A stretch of DNA of 64,000 nucleotides, taken from assembly GCF_030010625.1 (NCBI RefSeq), contig NZ_JASCXN010000028.1:55238-119237 (forward strand), in the 5' to 3' direction. Origin of the DNA: Streptomyces sp. CC208A. Lineage in GTDB: Bacteria; Actinomycetota; Actinomycetes; Streptomycetales; Streptomycetaceae. Shown here piece by piece: positions 10,005-17,672 of this stretch (position 1 is the first letter of the stretch; each line of letters starts with the position of its first letter). The position numbers and the translations under genes are program-made. The notes beneath the pieces were generated by a model. The model searched no databases. It saw only the letters and a program-made list of their open reading frames with translations, and was not told the origin of the DNA.

Positions 10005-11450
10005 CTAGAGGCCGGGGATCGAGTTCGCGGCGATGGCCCTGGAGTACCAGCGGGCGCTGCGCTTCGGGGTGCGCAGTTGGGTGGCGTAGTCGACGTGGAC
10101 GGCCCCGAACCGCTTCCCGTAGCCGTACGCCCATTCGAAGTTGTCGAGCAGGGACCAGAGGAAGTAGCCGCGCACGTCGGCGCCGTCGGCGATGGCCCGG
10201 TGGACGGCGGCGAGGTGCCGGTGGAGGTAGTCGATCCGGTCGTGGTCGTGGATCCGGCCGTCTTCGGCGGGGAGGTCGGGGAAGGCGGCGCCGTTCTCGG
10301 TGATCGCCAGCGGGAGGCCGGGGTGGGCGCGGGAGACGGCCATGAGGAGGTCGTACAGGCCGGTGGGGTCGATGGCCCAGCCCATGTCGGTGGTGTCGCC
10401 GGGCGGCAGGTGGAAGTTGACGTTCTCGGAACCGGGCCACGGGGAGTGGTCGCTCTCGCCGTGGGCGTGGGCGGCCGCGGCGGCCCCGGGGGTGGGGGCG
10501 GAGACGACGGTGGGGGTGTAGTAGTTGATGCCCAGGAGGTCGATGGGGGCCGCGATGGCGGCCTCGTCCCCCGGTGCGACGAGGGTGTCCCAGTCGACGA
10601 GGTGGGCGGTGTCGGCGATGAGGTCGGCCGGGTAGCCGCCGGAGAGCATCGGACCGGTGAAGATCCGGTTGCCGACGGCGTCGACGCGGCGGGCCGCGTC
10701 GAGGTCGGCGGGGTCGGAGGTCAGTGCCCTGACCTGGTGGAGGTTGAGGGTGACGGCGACCTGGGCGTGGGCGGGCAGGGTCGTACGCAGCGCGGCGGTG
10801 GCGCGGCCGTGGGCGAGGTTCAGGTGGTGGGCGGCGCGGAGGGCGAGTGCGGGGTCGGTACGGCCGGGGGCGTGGACGCCGGAGCCGTAACCGAGGAAGG
10901 CCGAGCACCAGGGTTCGTTGAGGGTGGTCCACAGCGCGACCCGGTCGCCGAGGGCGTCGGCGGCCAGGGCGGCGTACTCTCCGAACCGTTCGGCGGTCTC
11001 GCGTACCGTCCAGCCTCCCTCGTCCTCCCGTTCCTGGGGGAGGTCCCAGTGGTAGAGGGTGGCGACGGGCTGGATGCCGGCGTCGAGGAGTTCGTCGACG
11101 AGCCGGCTGTAGAAGTCGAGGCCCGCCCGGTTGGCGGGGCCCCGGCCGCCGGGCTGGACGCGGGGCCAGGACAGGGAGAAGCGGTAGGCCTGGAGGCCGA
11201 GATGGGACATCAGGGTGACGTCGGTGCGGTAGCGGTGGTAGTGGTCGCAGGCGATGTCGCCGGTGTCGCCGTTGACCACCTTGCCGGGGGTGCGGGAGAA
11301 GGTGTCCCAGATGGAGGGGGTGCGGCCGTCCTCGGCGACGGCGCCCTCGATCTGGTAGGCGGCGGTGGCCGCGCCCCACAGGAAGCCGGGCGGGAAGTGC
11401 AGTCGGTCGACGGCCGTGGAGGCGGGGGTGGTGACGGGGGTCGCGGTCAT
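10005..11450 (-). CDS. bglC: GH1 beta-glucosidase, cytoplasmic cellobiose hydrolase
   Basis: The 481-residue GH1 enzyme has the acid/base motif TLNEP (Glu179) and nucleophile motif ITENG (Glu385), plus the N-terminal family signature around FLWGAATAAYQIEG. It has no signal peptide, so it hydrolyses imported cellobiose and short cello-oligosaccharides in the cytoplasm. This is the known role of BglC in the Streptomyces ceb locus, where lowering the cellobiose level also restores repression by CebR. The ATG has GGGAGA eight bases upstream. It lies 60 bp after cebG in the same direction and is the last gene of the operon. Confidence 0.93.
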   Translation of the reverse strand: MTATPVTTPASTAVDRLHFPPGFLWGAATAAYQIEGAVAEDGRTPSIWDTFSRTPGKVVNGDTGDIACDHYHRYRTDVTLMSHLGLQAYRFSLSWPRVQPGGRGPANRAGLDFYSRLVDELLDAGIQPVATLYHWDLPQEREDEGGWTVRETAERFGEYAALAADALGDRVALWTTLNEPWCSAFLGYGSGVHAPGRTDPALALRAAHHLNLAHGRATAALRTTLPAHAQVAVTLNLHQVRALTSDPADLDAARRVDAVGNRIFTGPMLSGGYPADLIADTAHLVDWDTLVAPGDEAAIAAPIDLLGINYYTPTVVSAPTPGAAAAAHAHGESDHSPWPGSENVNFHLPPGDTTDMGWAIDPTGLYDLLMAVSRAHPGLPLAITENGAAFPDLPAEDGRIHDHDRIDYLHRHLAAVHRAIADGADVRGYFLWSLLDNFEWAYGYGKRFGAVHVDYATQLRTPKRSARWYSRAIAANSIPGL

Positions 11451-11510
11451 GGTGGTGTCTCCCTTTGACAGAGCTGACGGAGGGTGCGGGACGAGGAGAG
11501 CGGGCGGAGG

Positions 11511-12416
11511 TCAGCCCTTGACGGCGCCCTGGGTGATGCCGCCGACGATGTGACGGCCGAAGAGGACGAAGACCAGGAGCAGGGGCAGGGTGCCCATGAG
11601 CGCTCCGGCCGTGATGACGGACCAGTCGGTCGACCAGCCGGTGCCGAGGCCGGCGAGGGCGACCTGGACGGTGGGGTTGGTGGAGCCGTTCATGACGATG
11701 ATCGGCCACAGGAAGTCGTTCCAGGACTGGACGAAGGTCAGCATGCCCAGGACCGCCATCGCCGGGCGGGCGACGGGGAAGACGACGTGCCAGATGACGC
11801 GCAGCGAGTTGGCGCCGTCGACCCGGGCGGCTTCCAGGAGTTCGGTGGGCAGGGCCTGGGAGAGGAACTGGCGCATGAAGAAGACGCCGAAGGCGGTGAC
11901 CAGGACGGGCAGGATCAGCGCCCCGAGGTGATTGGCGAGGCCCAGGTTCTTGGTGAGGATGAACAGGGGTACCACGCTGAGCTGCGCGGGCACGGCGAGG
12001 GTGGACAGGACCAGGCCGAGCATCACCTTCTTCCCCCGGAAGCGGAGTTTGGCGAAGGCGAAGCCCGCGAGGACGGAGAAGGTCACCGTGCTGACGGTGA
12101 CGGTCCCCGCGACGAGCGTGGAGTTCAGCAGGGCGACGCCCATGCCGCGCCCGCCGGCGTTGTGCCACACGTAGGTGAGGTTGTCGAAGAGGTTGCCGCC
12201 GGGCAGCATCGGCGGCGGGCTGGAGACGACGGCGTGGCTGTCGGTGGAGGCGGCGACCAGCGTCCAGTACAGCGGGAACAGCGAGGCCAGGGCCGCGAGT
12301 CCGAGGACGATGTGGGCGAGCGGCCCGGCGCGGTGCTGGCCGCCGGCCCGGCCGGCGCGGGTGGACGGTCGCGCCGCCGGGCGAGGGCGGTCGGAGACGG
12401 GTGCGGTGGTGGTCAT
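11511..12416 (-). CDS. cebG: Cellobiose ABC transporter permease CebG
   Basis: This 301-residue permease has six predicted membrane segments and the EAA-type cytoplasmic loop (EAARVDGANSLRV, about residues 200-212) that contacts the ATPase. No ATPase gene is in the operon; in Streptomyces the shared ATPase MsiK, encoded elsewhere, energises CebEFG. The ATG at 12416 has GGAG eight bases upstream; an in-frame GTG at 12428 would add four residues. It follows cebF after 13 bases. Confidence 0.92.
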   Translation of the reverse strand: MTTTAPVSDRPRPAARPSTRAGRAGGQHRAGPLAHIVLGLAALASLFPLYWTLVAASTDSHAVVSSPPPMLPGGNLFDNLTYVWHNAGGRGMGVALLNSTLVAGTVTVSTVTFSVLAGFAFAKLRFRGKKVMLGLVLSTLAVPAQLSVVPLFILTKNLGLANHLGALILPVLVTAFGVFFMRQFLSQALPTELLEAARVDGANSLRVIWHVVFPVARPAMAVLGMLTFVQSWNDFLWPIIVMNGSTNPTVQVALAGLGTGWSTDWSVITAGALMGTLPLLLVFVLFGRHIVGGITQGAVKG

Positions 12417-12429
12417 GTCGTACTCCACG

Positions 12430-13434
12430 TCACTGGGAGGCGCGCAGGCGGCGGGTGATCAGCGCGTTGACGAGCCCGATGAGCAGCAGCAGGCCGAACA
12501 TGATCCAGGCGACCGCGCTGGCGCGCCCGAGCATGCTGGAGTGGAAGCCCTGGTCGTACATGAGGATGCCGAGGGTCTCGTACTGGTGGTCGGTGCCGCC
12601 CTGGTGGCCGCTCTGGCCGCCGAAGAGGTAGGGCTCGCCGAAGAGCTGGGTGGCGCCGATGGTCGAGACGATCACCGTGAAGAGGATCGTGGGGCGCAGG
12701 GCGGGGACCGTGACGTGCAGGAACTGCTGCCAGCGGTTGGCGCCGTCCAGGGCGGCGGCCTCGTACAGCTCGCGCGGCACGGCCTGCATGGCCGCGAGGT
12801 AGATGAGGGCGTTGTAGCCGGTCCAGCGCCAGGTGACGATCACGGAGATCGCGAACTGCGAGCTCCAGCGTCCGGCCTCCCAGTGCACGGGCCCGGCGCC
12901 GAAGAGGCCGAGGAACCAGTTGGCCATGCCGCCCTCGGGGCTGAAGATCAGGGCGAAGACGAGGGTGGCGGCGGCGACGGAGGTCGCGTACGGGGCGAGG
13001 AGCGCCGTGCGCAGGAACCCGCGGGCACGGAGCCGGTAGTTGAGCAGGTGGGCGAGGCCCAGTGCCATCAGCAGCTGGGGGACGGTGGACAGGACGCCGA
13101 GGGTGAAGGTGTTGAGGAGCGCGTTCCAGAAGTAGTGGCTGACCTGGCCGGTGAACAGGTCCGTGTAGTTGCGCAGGCCCACCCATTCGGTGCGGTCGAC
13201 GTTGTACAGGCTCACCCGGTGGAAGGAGAGCCATCCCGTGTAGAGCAGCGGGAAGAGCCCGAAGGCGGCGAAGACGAGGAAGAACGGGGCGACGAGGGCG
13301 TACGGCGTGCCCTTGGTGTCCCAGCGGTGCAGACGGCTGCGCCAGGCCGAGGGGCCGGAGGGGCGGGCCGGGGGCGGCTGGGTGTCCTTCCTGTCTGCGG
13401 GGCCGTTGCGGCTGGGTGCGGTCGTGGAGGCCAC
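12430..13434 (-). CDS. cebF: Cellobiose ABC transporter permease CebF
   Basis: The 334-residue MalF-like permease has an extended cytoplasmic N-terminus of about 45 residues, six membrane segments and an EAA loop (YEAAALDGANRWQQF, about residue 220). It forms a heterodimer with CebG. The GTG at 13434 is chosen because AAGGAA lies eight bases upstream. It is separated from cebE by 230 bases holding a hairpin and eight 13-bp repeats, which may set the ratio of binding protein to permease. Confidence 0.92.
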   Translation of the reverse strand: MASTTAPSRNGPADRKDTQPPPARPSGPSAWRSRLHRWDTKGTPYALVAPFFLVFAAFGLFPLLYTGWLSFHRVSLYNVDRTEWVGLRNYTDLFTGQVSHYFWNALLNTFTLGVLSTVPQLLMALGLAHLLNYRLRARGFLRTALLAPYATSVAAATLVFALIFSPEGGMANWFLGLFGAGPVHWEAGRWSSQFAISVIVTWRWTGYNALIYLAAMQAVPRELYEAAALDGANRWQQFLHVTVPALRPTILFTVIVSTIGATQLFGEPYLFGGQSGHQGGTDHQYETLGILMYDQGFHSSMLGRASAVAWIMFGLLLLIGLVNALITRRLRASQ

Positions 13435-13480
13435 GGGCGGGTTCCTTCGGTGGTCACGGCGGGCCGTGTCGGCGGGGCTT

Positions 13481-13584
13481 GTCGGTGCGTCGTGTCGGTG
13501 TGGCGTGCCGGTACGTCGTGTCGGTGTGGCGTGCCGGTATGTCACATCGGTGCGTCGTATCGGTACGGCGCATCGGTACGGGGA
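13481..13584. repeat. Eight degenerate 13-bp tandem repeats between cebE and cebF
   Basis: Starting at 13481, the sequence reads as eight successive 13-mers of the form RYCGGTRYGKCGT (for example GTCGGTGTGGCGT, which occurs twice exactly). No indels break the 13-bp period. The array lies in the transcribed gap of the ceb operon and is not in any gene. Confidence 0.85.
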
Positions 13585-13623
13585 GGGGCGGCCGGCTCCC
13601 CTGCGGCCGGCCGGCCCCTCCCC
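13580..13623 (-). terminator. Intercistronic hairpin after cebE
   Basis: GGGGAGGGGC (13580-13589) pairs with GCCCCTCCCC (13614-13623), and more GC pairing (GGCCGGC type) continues inside. It lies 41 bases after the cebE stop in the minus-strand mRNA, with no T tract. A partial terminator or 3'-end stabiliser for cebE mRNA is likely, as in many binding-protein operons. Confidence 0.6.
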
Positions 13624-13664
13624 TCGCGACGGCGGCCGGGGAGAGGCGGGCGAGGCGGGAAGGG

Positions 13665-14975
13665 TTACTGGATGGTGCTGTCGATCTGGCGGACGGTGGC
13701 GTTCCATGCCTCTTCCGCGCTCTTGCCGTTCTGCTCCATGAGCTGGACTCCGGTGCTGAACGCCCCGGTCAGGTCGCCCGCCCGCGGTCCGATCTCGGCG
13801 GGCTTGATGGCCTTGGCCGCGGCGGAGAAGACCTGGCCGGTGGCGGCGTCGGGGCCGATGTAGGGGTTCTTGTAGTCGACGACGCCCGGCAGGTCGTAGG
13901 CGGCCTGGTTGGCGGGGATGTTGCCGACCTTCTGGAAGACCTTCGCCTGCTGCTCGGGCGCGGTGAGCCAGGCGACGAGCTTCTTGGCCTCGTCGACGTG
14001 CTTGCCGGAGGCCGGCACGGCCAGGAAGGAGCCGCCCCAGTTGCCGGCGGCCGGGGGCTGGGCGACGTTCCACTTGCCCTTGTTGCCGGGGCCGGAGAAC
14101 TGCTGGATGTTGGCCTGCTGCCAGGAGGGGCAGACGGTGGTGGCGAAGGTGGACTTGGAGAACGCGGTCTGCCAGGGGGTGTCGAACATCTTCAGGCCCT
14201 GGCTGGTCTTGCCCTGGACGGCCTTGACGGCCAGGTCCCAGGCGGTCCTGACGCTCGGCGAGTCCTTGTAGGCGAGCTTGCCGTCCTTGTAGTACTGGAC
14301 GGGGCTGCTGGCGACGACGGCGTTGAACAGCCCGGTGGCGCTGTCCATGAAGGAGGTGCCCTTGGGTGCCTTGGCCTGGTACTCCTTGCCCACCTCGACG
14401 AACTTCGCCCAGTCGCCCGCCCACAGCTTGCCGACCGCCTCGGGGTCGGAGGGAAGGCCGGCGGCCTTGAACAGGTCCTGGCGGTAGCAGATGGCCATCG
14501 GGCCGACGTCGGTGCCCAGGCCGATCGTCCTGCCGTCGGCGGTGGTGGCCTGGTCCCACTTCCAGGGCAGGTAGTTCTTCTTCTCGACGCCGGGGGCGTC
14601 GGACAGGTCGGCGAAGGCGTCGGCGAGGTCCTCGGAGGTGGCCAGGGATATGCGGCCGACTTCGAGGGCCTGGACGTCGTCCAGGCCGCCGCCCGACAGC
14701 CGGGTCTGCAGGGCGGTCCAGTAGTTGCCCTCGGCAGTCGTCGGGTTCTCCTTGATGACGATCTCCGGGTGCTGCTTCATGTAGGCGTCGTACAGGCCGG
14801 CCTCCTTGTACCCGAAGGTCCCGAAGGTGCCGACGGTGAGGGTGATCTTCCCGTCGGCGGAGGTGGATCCGGTGTCGGAGGACGAGCAGCCGGCGAGGGC
14901 GAGCGCGAGCGTCGCCGCCGCGGAGGCGAGGGCGGCGGAGCGGACACGGGCGCGCGGCACGGACGGGCGGGGCAT
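13665..14975 (-). CDS. cebE: Cellobiose/cello-oligosaccharide-binding lipoprotein CebE
   Basis: The 436-residue lipoprotein has a signal ending in ALALAGC (Cys30), a short Ser/Thr linker and a family 1 extracellular solute-binding domain. In characterised Streptomyces, CebE binds cellobiose and cellotriose. The ATG at 14975 has GAGGAG six bases upstream. It is the first gene of cebEFG-bglC, behind a CebR operator, with a long leader of roughly 230 bases. Confidence 0.93.
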   Translation of the reverse strand: MPRPSVPRARVRSAALASAAATLALALAGCSSSDTGSTSADGKITLTVGTFGTFGYKEAGLYDAYMKQHPEIVIKENPTTAEGNYWTALQTRLSGGGLDDVQALEVGRISLATSEDLADAFADLSDAPGVEKKNYLPWKWDQATTADGRTIGLGTDVGPMAICYRQDLFKAAGLPSDPEAVGKLWAGDWAKFVEVGKEYQAKAPKGTSFMDSATGLFNAVVASSPVQYYKDGKLAYKDSPSVRTAWDLAVKAVQGKTSQGLKMFDTPWQTAFSKSTFATTVCPSWQQANIQQFSGPGNKGKWNVAQPPAAGNWGGSFLAVPASGKHVDEAKKLVAWLTAPEQQAKVFQKVGNIPANQAAYDLPGVVDYKNPYIGPDAATGQVFSAAAKAIKPAEIGPRAGDLTGAFSTGVQLMEQNGKSAEEAWNATVRQIDSTIQ

Positions 14976-15059
14976 GGCATCTCCTCGATGCGTCGGGGGA
15001 GGGTGAGGGGTACGCCGGAAGATCGCCGTGTCGGCGGTCGGTGGTCGGCGCGGAAGGGG

Positions 15060-15150
15060 CGGCCTTGGGGTTCGCCCTTCGGATTCGGCCTACGCATGCG
15101 GCCTTGGGATTCGGCCTACGAATGGGGCCTTGGGATTCGGCTTTCGGAGG
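15060..15150. repeat. Three degenerate copies of a ~26-bp repeat in the cebE leader
   Basis: The string GGCCTTGGGATTCGGC recurs at about 15,101 and 15,128, with a diverged copy containing a short insertion from 15,060. The copies lie in the untranslated leader of cebE, between the promoter and the ribosome-binding site. Confidence 0.7.
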
Positions 15151-15186
15151 CCGGGGTGAGGCCACGCTCTCGGGGTCCCTTCCCGG

Positions 15187-15246
15187 TTTGGGAGCGCTCC
15201 CAAAAGGTGGCGTCGAAACCCTGCCGCCCCGTTGACGGTCTGTCAA
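15187..15246 (-). promoter_or_regulatory. cebE promoter with perfect CebR operator
   Basis: On the minus strand a perfect -35 TTGACA (15241-15246), a 17-base spacer and -10 CAGGGT (15218-15223) precede the perfect 18-bp palindrome TTTGGGAGCGCTCCCAAA (15187-15204). TGGGAGCGCTCCCA is the established CebR box. The operator lies just downstream of the predicted start, so CebR would act as a roadblock. Confidence 0.8.
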
Positions 15247-15288
15247 GGCGGCAGGTCAGGCAGGGTCGAGAGGCGGCGAAGCGGGCCG

Positions 15289-16302
15289 TCAGGCGCTGGC
15301 GCGGGTGACCAGACGCGTGGGGAGGATCAGCGGGGTGGGGGCCTGTCCGTTGATGAGCGCCACGAGCATGCGCGCCATCTCGCGGCCGAGACCCTCTATG
15401 GGCTGGTGCACCGTGGTCAGGGGCGGATCGGCGATCCGGGCCACGGCCAGGTCGTCGAAGCCGACCACGGCGACGTCGGCGGGGACGCGGCGGCCGGCCT
15501 CGCGCAGGGTGCGCAGGGCCCCCGCCCCCATGTTGTCGTTGGCGGCGAACACCCCGTCCAGGTCCGGGTGCCGCGCCAGCAGCGCGGCCATGGCGGCCGC
15601 TCCGCTGGACTCCGTGAAGTCACCGGCTTCCGGCGGATACGGTTCGAGGCCCGCCGCCAGGACGGCGTCCTGGTACCCGCGATACCGGGCTCGCCCGGCC
15701 TCGGTGTCGAGCCGTCCGCAGATCGTGGCGACCCGGGTCCGGCCGAGCGAGATCAGGCGCTCGGTCGCGGCACGCGCTCCGCCGAGGTTGTCGACGTCCA
15801 CGTACCACCGGGGGTCTAAACCGACCGGGCGGCCGCCGAACACGACGGGCATCTCCGCCTCCTCCGCCATGTGGGCCAGCGGATCGTCCTCGCGCAGCGC
15901 CATCAGCATCACACCGTCGGCGCCCTTGGAGCGGAGCAGCTTCTCCACTCTTCCGCGCCCCCGGTCGGAGGCGGCCAGACACAGCATCAGGTGCAGGTCG
16001 GCCTCCTCCAGGGCGGCCGAGGCGCCCACGATCACCTGGGCGAAGAACGGATCCGCGAAGATCGACGGATCCTCTCCCGAGACGACCAGGGCCGCCGCGC
16101 CGGTCTGGCGGGTCGCCAGCGCCCGGGCGGTCGGGTTCGGTACGTAACCGAGCTGGTGGACGGCCCGTTCGACCGCCTCGCGTTTGGCGCGGCTGACGTG
16201 CGGGGCGTTGTTGAGCACACGCGAGGCCACCGACCGTGAGACTCCGGCCAGTTCGGCCACCTCGTCGAGGGTCGACTGCCGACGCGGCACACCTTCGGCC
16301 AT
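15289..16302 (-). CDS. cebR: CebR, LacI-family repressor of cellulose utilisation
   Basis: The 337-residue repressor has a LacI helix-turn-helix at about residues 11-32 (TLDEVAELAGVSRSVASRV) and a sugar-sensing core. In Streptomyces, CebR is released from DNA by cellobiose or cellotriose. The ATG at 16302 has AGGAAGG upstream; upstream in-frame codons would add a non-LacI tail. It lies upstream of cebE in the same direction and is divergent from a GH6 cellulase. Its own promoter carries a palindrome, so it is probably autoregulated. Confidence 0.93.
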   Translation of the reverse strand: MAEGVPRRQSTLDEVAELAGVSRSVASRVLNNAPHVSRAKREAVERAVHQLGYVPNPTARALATRQTGAAALVVSGEDPSIFADPFFAQVIVGASAALEEADLHLMLCLAASDRGRGRVEKLLRSKGADGVMLMALREDDPLAHMAEEAEMPVVFGGRPVGLDPRWYVDVDNLGGARAATERLISLGRTRVATICGRLDTEAGRARYRGYQDAVLAAGLEPYPPEAGDFTESSGAAAMAALLARHPDLDGVFAANDNMGAGALRTLREAGRRVPADVAVVGFDDLAVARIADPPLTTVHQPIEGLGREMARMLVALINGQAPTPLILPTRLVTRASA

Positions 16303-16340
16303 GATCCGCCTTCCTGTCGCGGCCTGAACACCCGGAAGGC

Positions 16341-16391
16341 TGGAAGCGCTTCCAGTTCCAGGACTGTAAAGCCTTCCCGCCGTCATGTGAA
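16341..16391 (-). promoter_or_regulatory. cebR promoter with variant palindromic operator
   Basis: On the minus strand: -35 TTCACA (16386-16391), 17 bases, -10 TACAGT (16363-16368), then the perfect palindrome TGGAAGCGCTTCCA (16341-16354) near the predicted start. It differs from the CebR consensus by one symmetrical base in each arm, suggesting weaker autoregulation. Confidence 0.65.
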
Positions 16392-16412
16392 GTGTGGGTT
16401 ACGGGACGGTAC

Positions 16413-16503
16413 TTGACAGTGCCGATCAGTGCGTCACACGATACGGCCACGCTCCGGACCCACAGAACGCGCACTGGGACCGCTTCCAATGGGAGCGCTT
16501 CCA
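16413..16503 (+). promoter_or_regulatory. Promoter and two tandem CebR-like operators upstream of the first GH6 gene
   Basis: -35 TTGACA (16413-16418), 18 bases, -10 CACGAT (16437-16442). Downstream lie TGGGACCGCTTCCA (16475-16488) and TGGGAGCGCTTCCA (16490-16503), separated by one base. Each is one or two mismatches from the CebR box. Confidence 0.65.
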
Positions 16504-16595
16504 TGGGTCCCCGTACCACCGCACTTCCTCAGTGCGTCGCCCGGTCGGGACGAGACCGCGCGCCGCATCCGCCGTCAGGAAACCGAGGTACAGTC

Positions 16596-17561
16596 ATGCG
16601 CCGCAGAATCCGCGCCCTCGTGGCAGCCCTCTCCGCGCTGCCGTTGGCGCTCGCCGTCGCGCCGTCCGCCCATGCGGCGGACCCGACCACCATGACCAGC
16701 GGGTTCTACGTGGACCCCAACTCCAGTGCGAAGCAGTGGGTCGCCGCCAACCCCGGCGACGGCCGGGCGCCCGCCATCAACGCGTCCCTCGCCAACACCC
16801 CCATGGCCCGCTGGTTCGGCTCCTGGAGCGGCACCATCGGCACCGCCACGGGGGCGTACGCCGGGGCGGCGGACTACCACGACAAGCTGCCCATCATGGT
16901 CGCGTACAACATCTACCACCGCGACTACTGCGGCGGGCACTCCGGAGGCGGCGCCTCCTCCCCGTCCGCCTACGCGAGCTGGATCGCCCAGTTCGCCGGC
17001 GGGATCGCCAACCGGCCGGCCGTCGTCGTCCTCGAACCGGACTCCCTCGCGGACTACGGCTGCATGAACCAGGCCCAGATCCGCGAACGCCAGGGCATGA
17101 TCAGCGGCGCCCTCGCCGAGTTCAACCGCCAGGCCCCCAACACCTGGGTCTACCTCGACGCCGGGAACCCCGGCTGGGTGAGCGCCGGGACGATGGCCCA
17201 GCGCCTCCACGAGGCCGGCCTGCGGCAGGCCCACGGCTTCTCCCTCAACATCTCGAACTACTACACCACCGCTCAGAACACCGCCTACGGCAACGCGGTC
17301 AACAGCGAACTGGCCGCCCGTTACGGCTACACCAAGCCGTTCGTCGTCGACACCAGCCGCAACGGCAACGGTTCCAACGGCGAGTGGTGCAACGCGGCCG
17401 GCCGCCGCATCGGCACGCCCACCCGGCTGGGCGGCGGTGCCGAGATGCTGCTGTGGATCAAGGCCCCGGGCGAGTCCGACGGCAACTGCGGCGTCGGGAC
17501 CGGCTCCACGGCCGGCCAGTTCCTCCCGGAGGTCGCCTACAAGATGATCTACGGCTACTGA
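16596..17561 (+). CDS. Secreted GH6 cellulase, catalytic domain only
   Basis: The 321-residue protein has a Sec signal peptide cleaved near AHA-A (residue 27-28) and a single GH6 domain, with no carbohydrate-binding module or linker. Visible GH6 motifs are the RDYC loop (Asp110), the proton-donor region VLEPDSL (Asp149), DAGNPGW, and the late WIKAPGESDG. GH6 enzymes invert beta-1,4-glucan bonds; the compact size suggests an endoglucanase. GAGGTA precedes the ATG. CebR-type operators upstream imply induction by cellobiose. A hairpin follows. Confidence 0.9.
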   Translation: MRRRIRALVAALSALPLALAVAPSAHAADPTTMTSGFYVDPNSSAKQWVAANPGDGRAPAINASLANTPMARWFGSWSGTIGTATGAYAGAADYHDKLPIMVAYNIYHRDYCGGHSGGGASSPSAYASWIAQFAGGIANRPAVVVLEPDSLADYGCMNQAQIRERQGMISGALAEFNRQAPNTWVYLDAGNPGWVSAGTMAQRLHEAGLRQAHGFSLNISNYYTTAQNTAYGNAVNSELAARYGYTKPFVVDTSRNGNGSNGEWCNAAGRRIGTPTRLGGGAEMLLWIKAPGESDGNCGVGTGSTAGQFLPEVAYKMIYGY

Positions 17562-17584
17562 CCGGCGACCGCTGACATCCGACT

Positions 17585-17625
17585 CCTGTGGCCCGGTGAC
17601 CACCGCCCCGCGACCGGGCCACAGG
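17585..17625 (+). terminator. Hairpin after the first GH6 gene
   Basis: CCTGTGGCCCGGT (17585-17597) pairs perfectly with ACCGGGCCACAGG (17613-17625) around a 15-base loop, 23 bases after the stop. There is no T tract, so read-through into the second GH6 gene is possible. Confidence 0.75.
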
Positions 17626-17672
17626 TACCACCGACCCCTCTCCTCCCCCGTCCCTCCGACCAGGAGCCCTCA

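Noticed and set aside
13481..13584. CRISPR-like array
   Set aside because: The 13-bp units follow each other directly with no unique spacers, and no cas gene is nearby.
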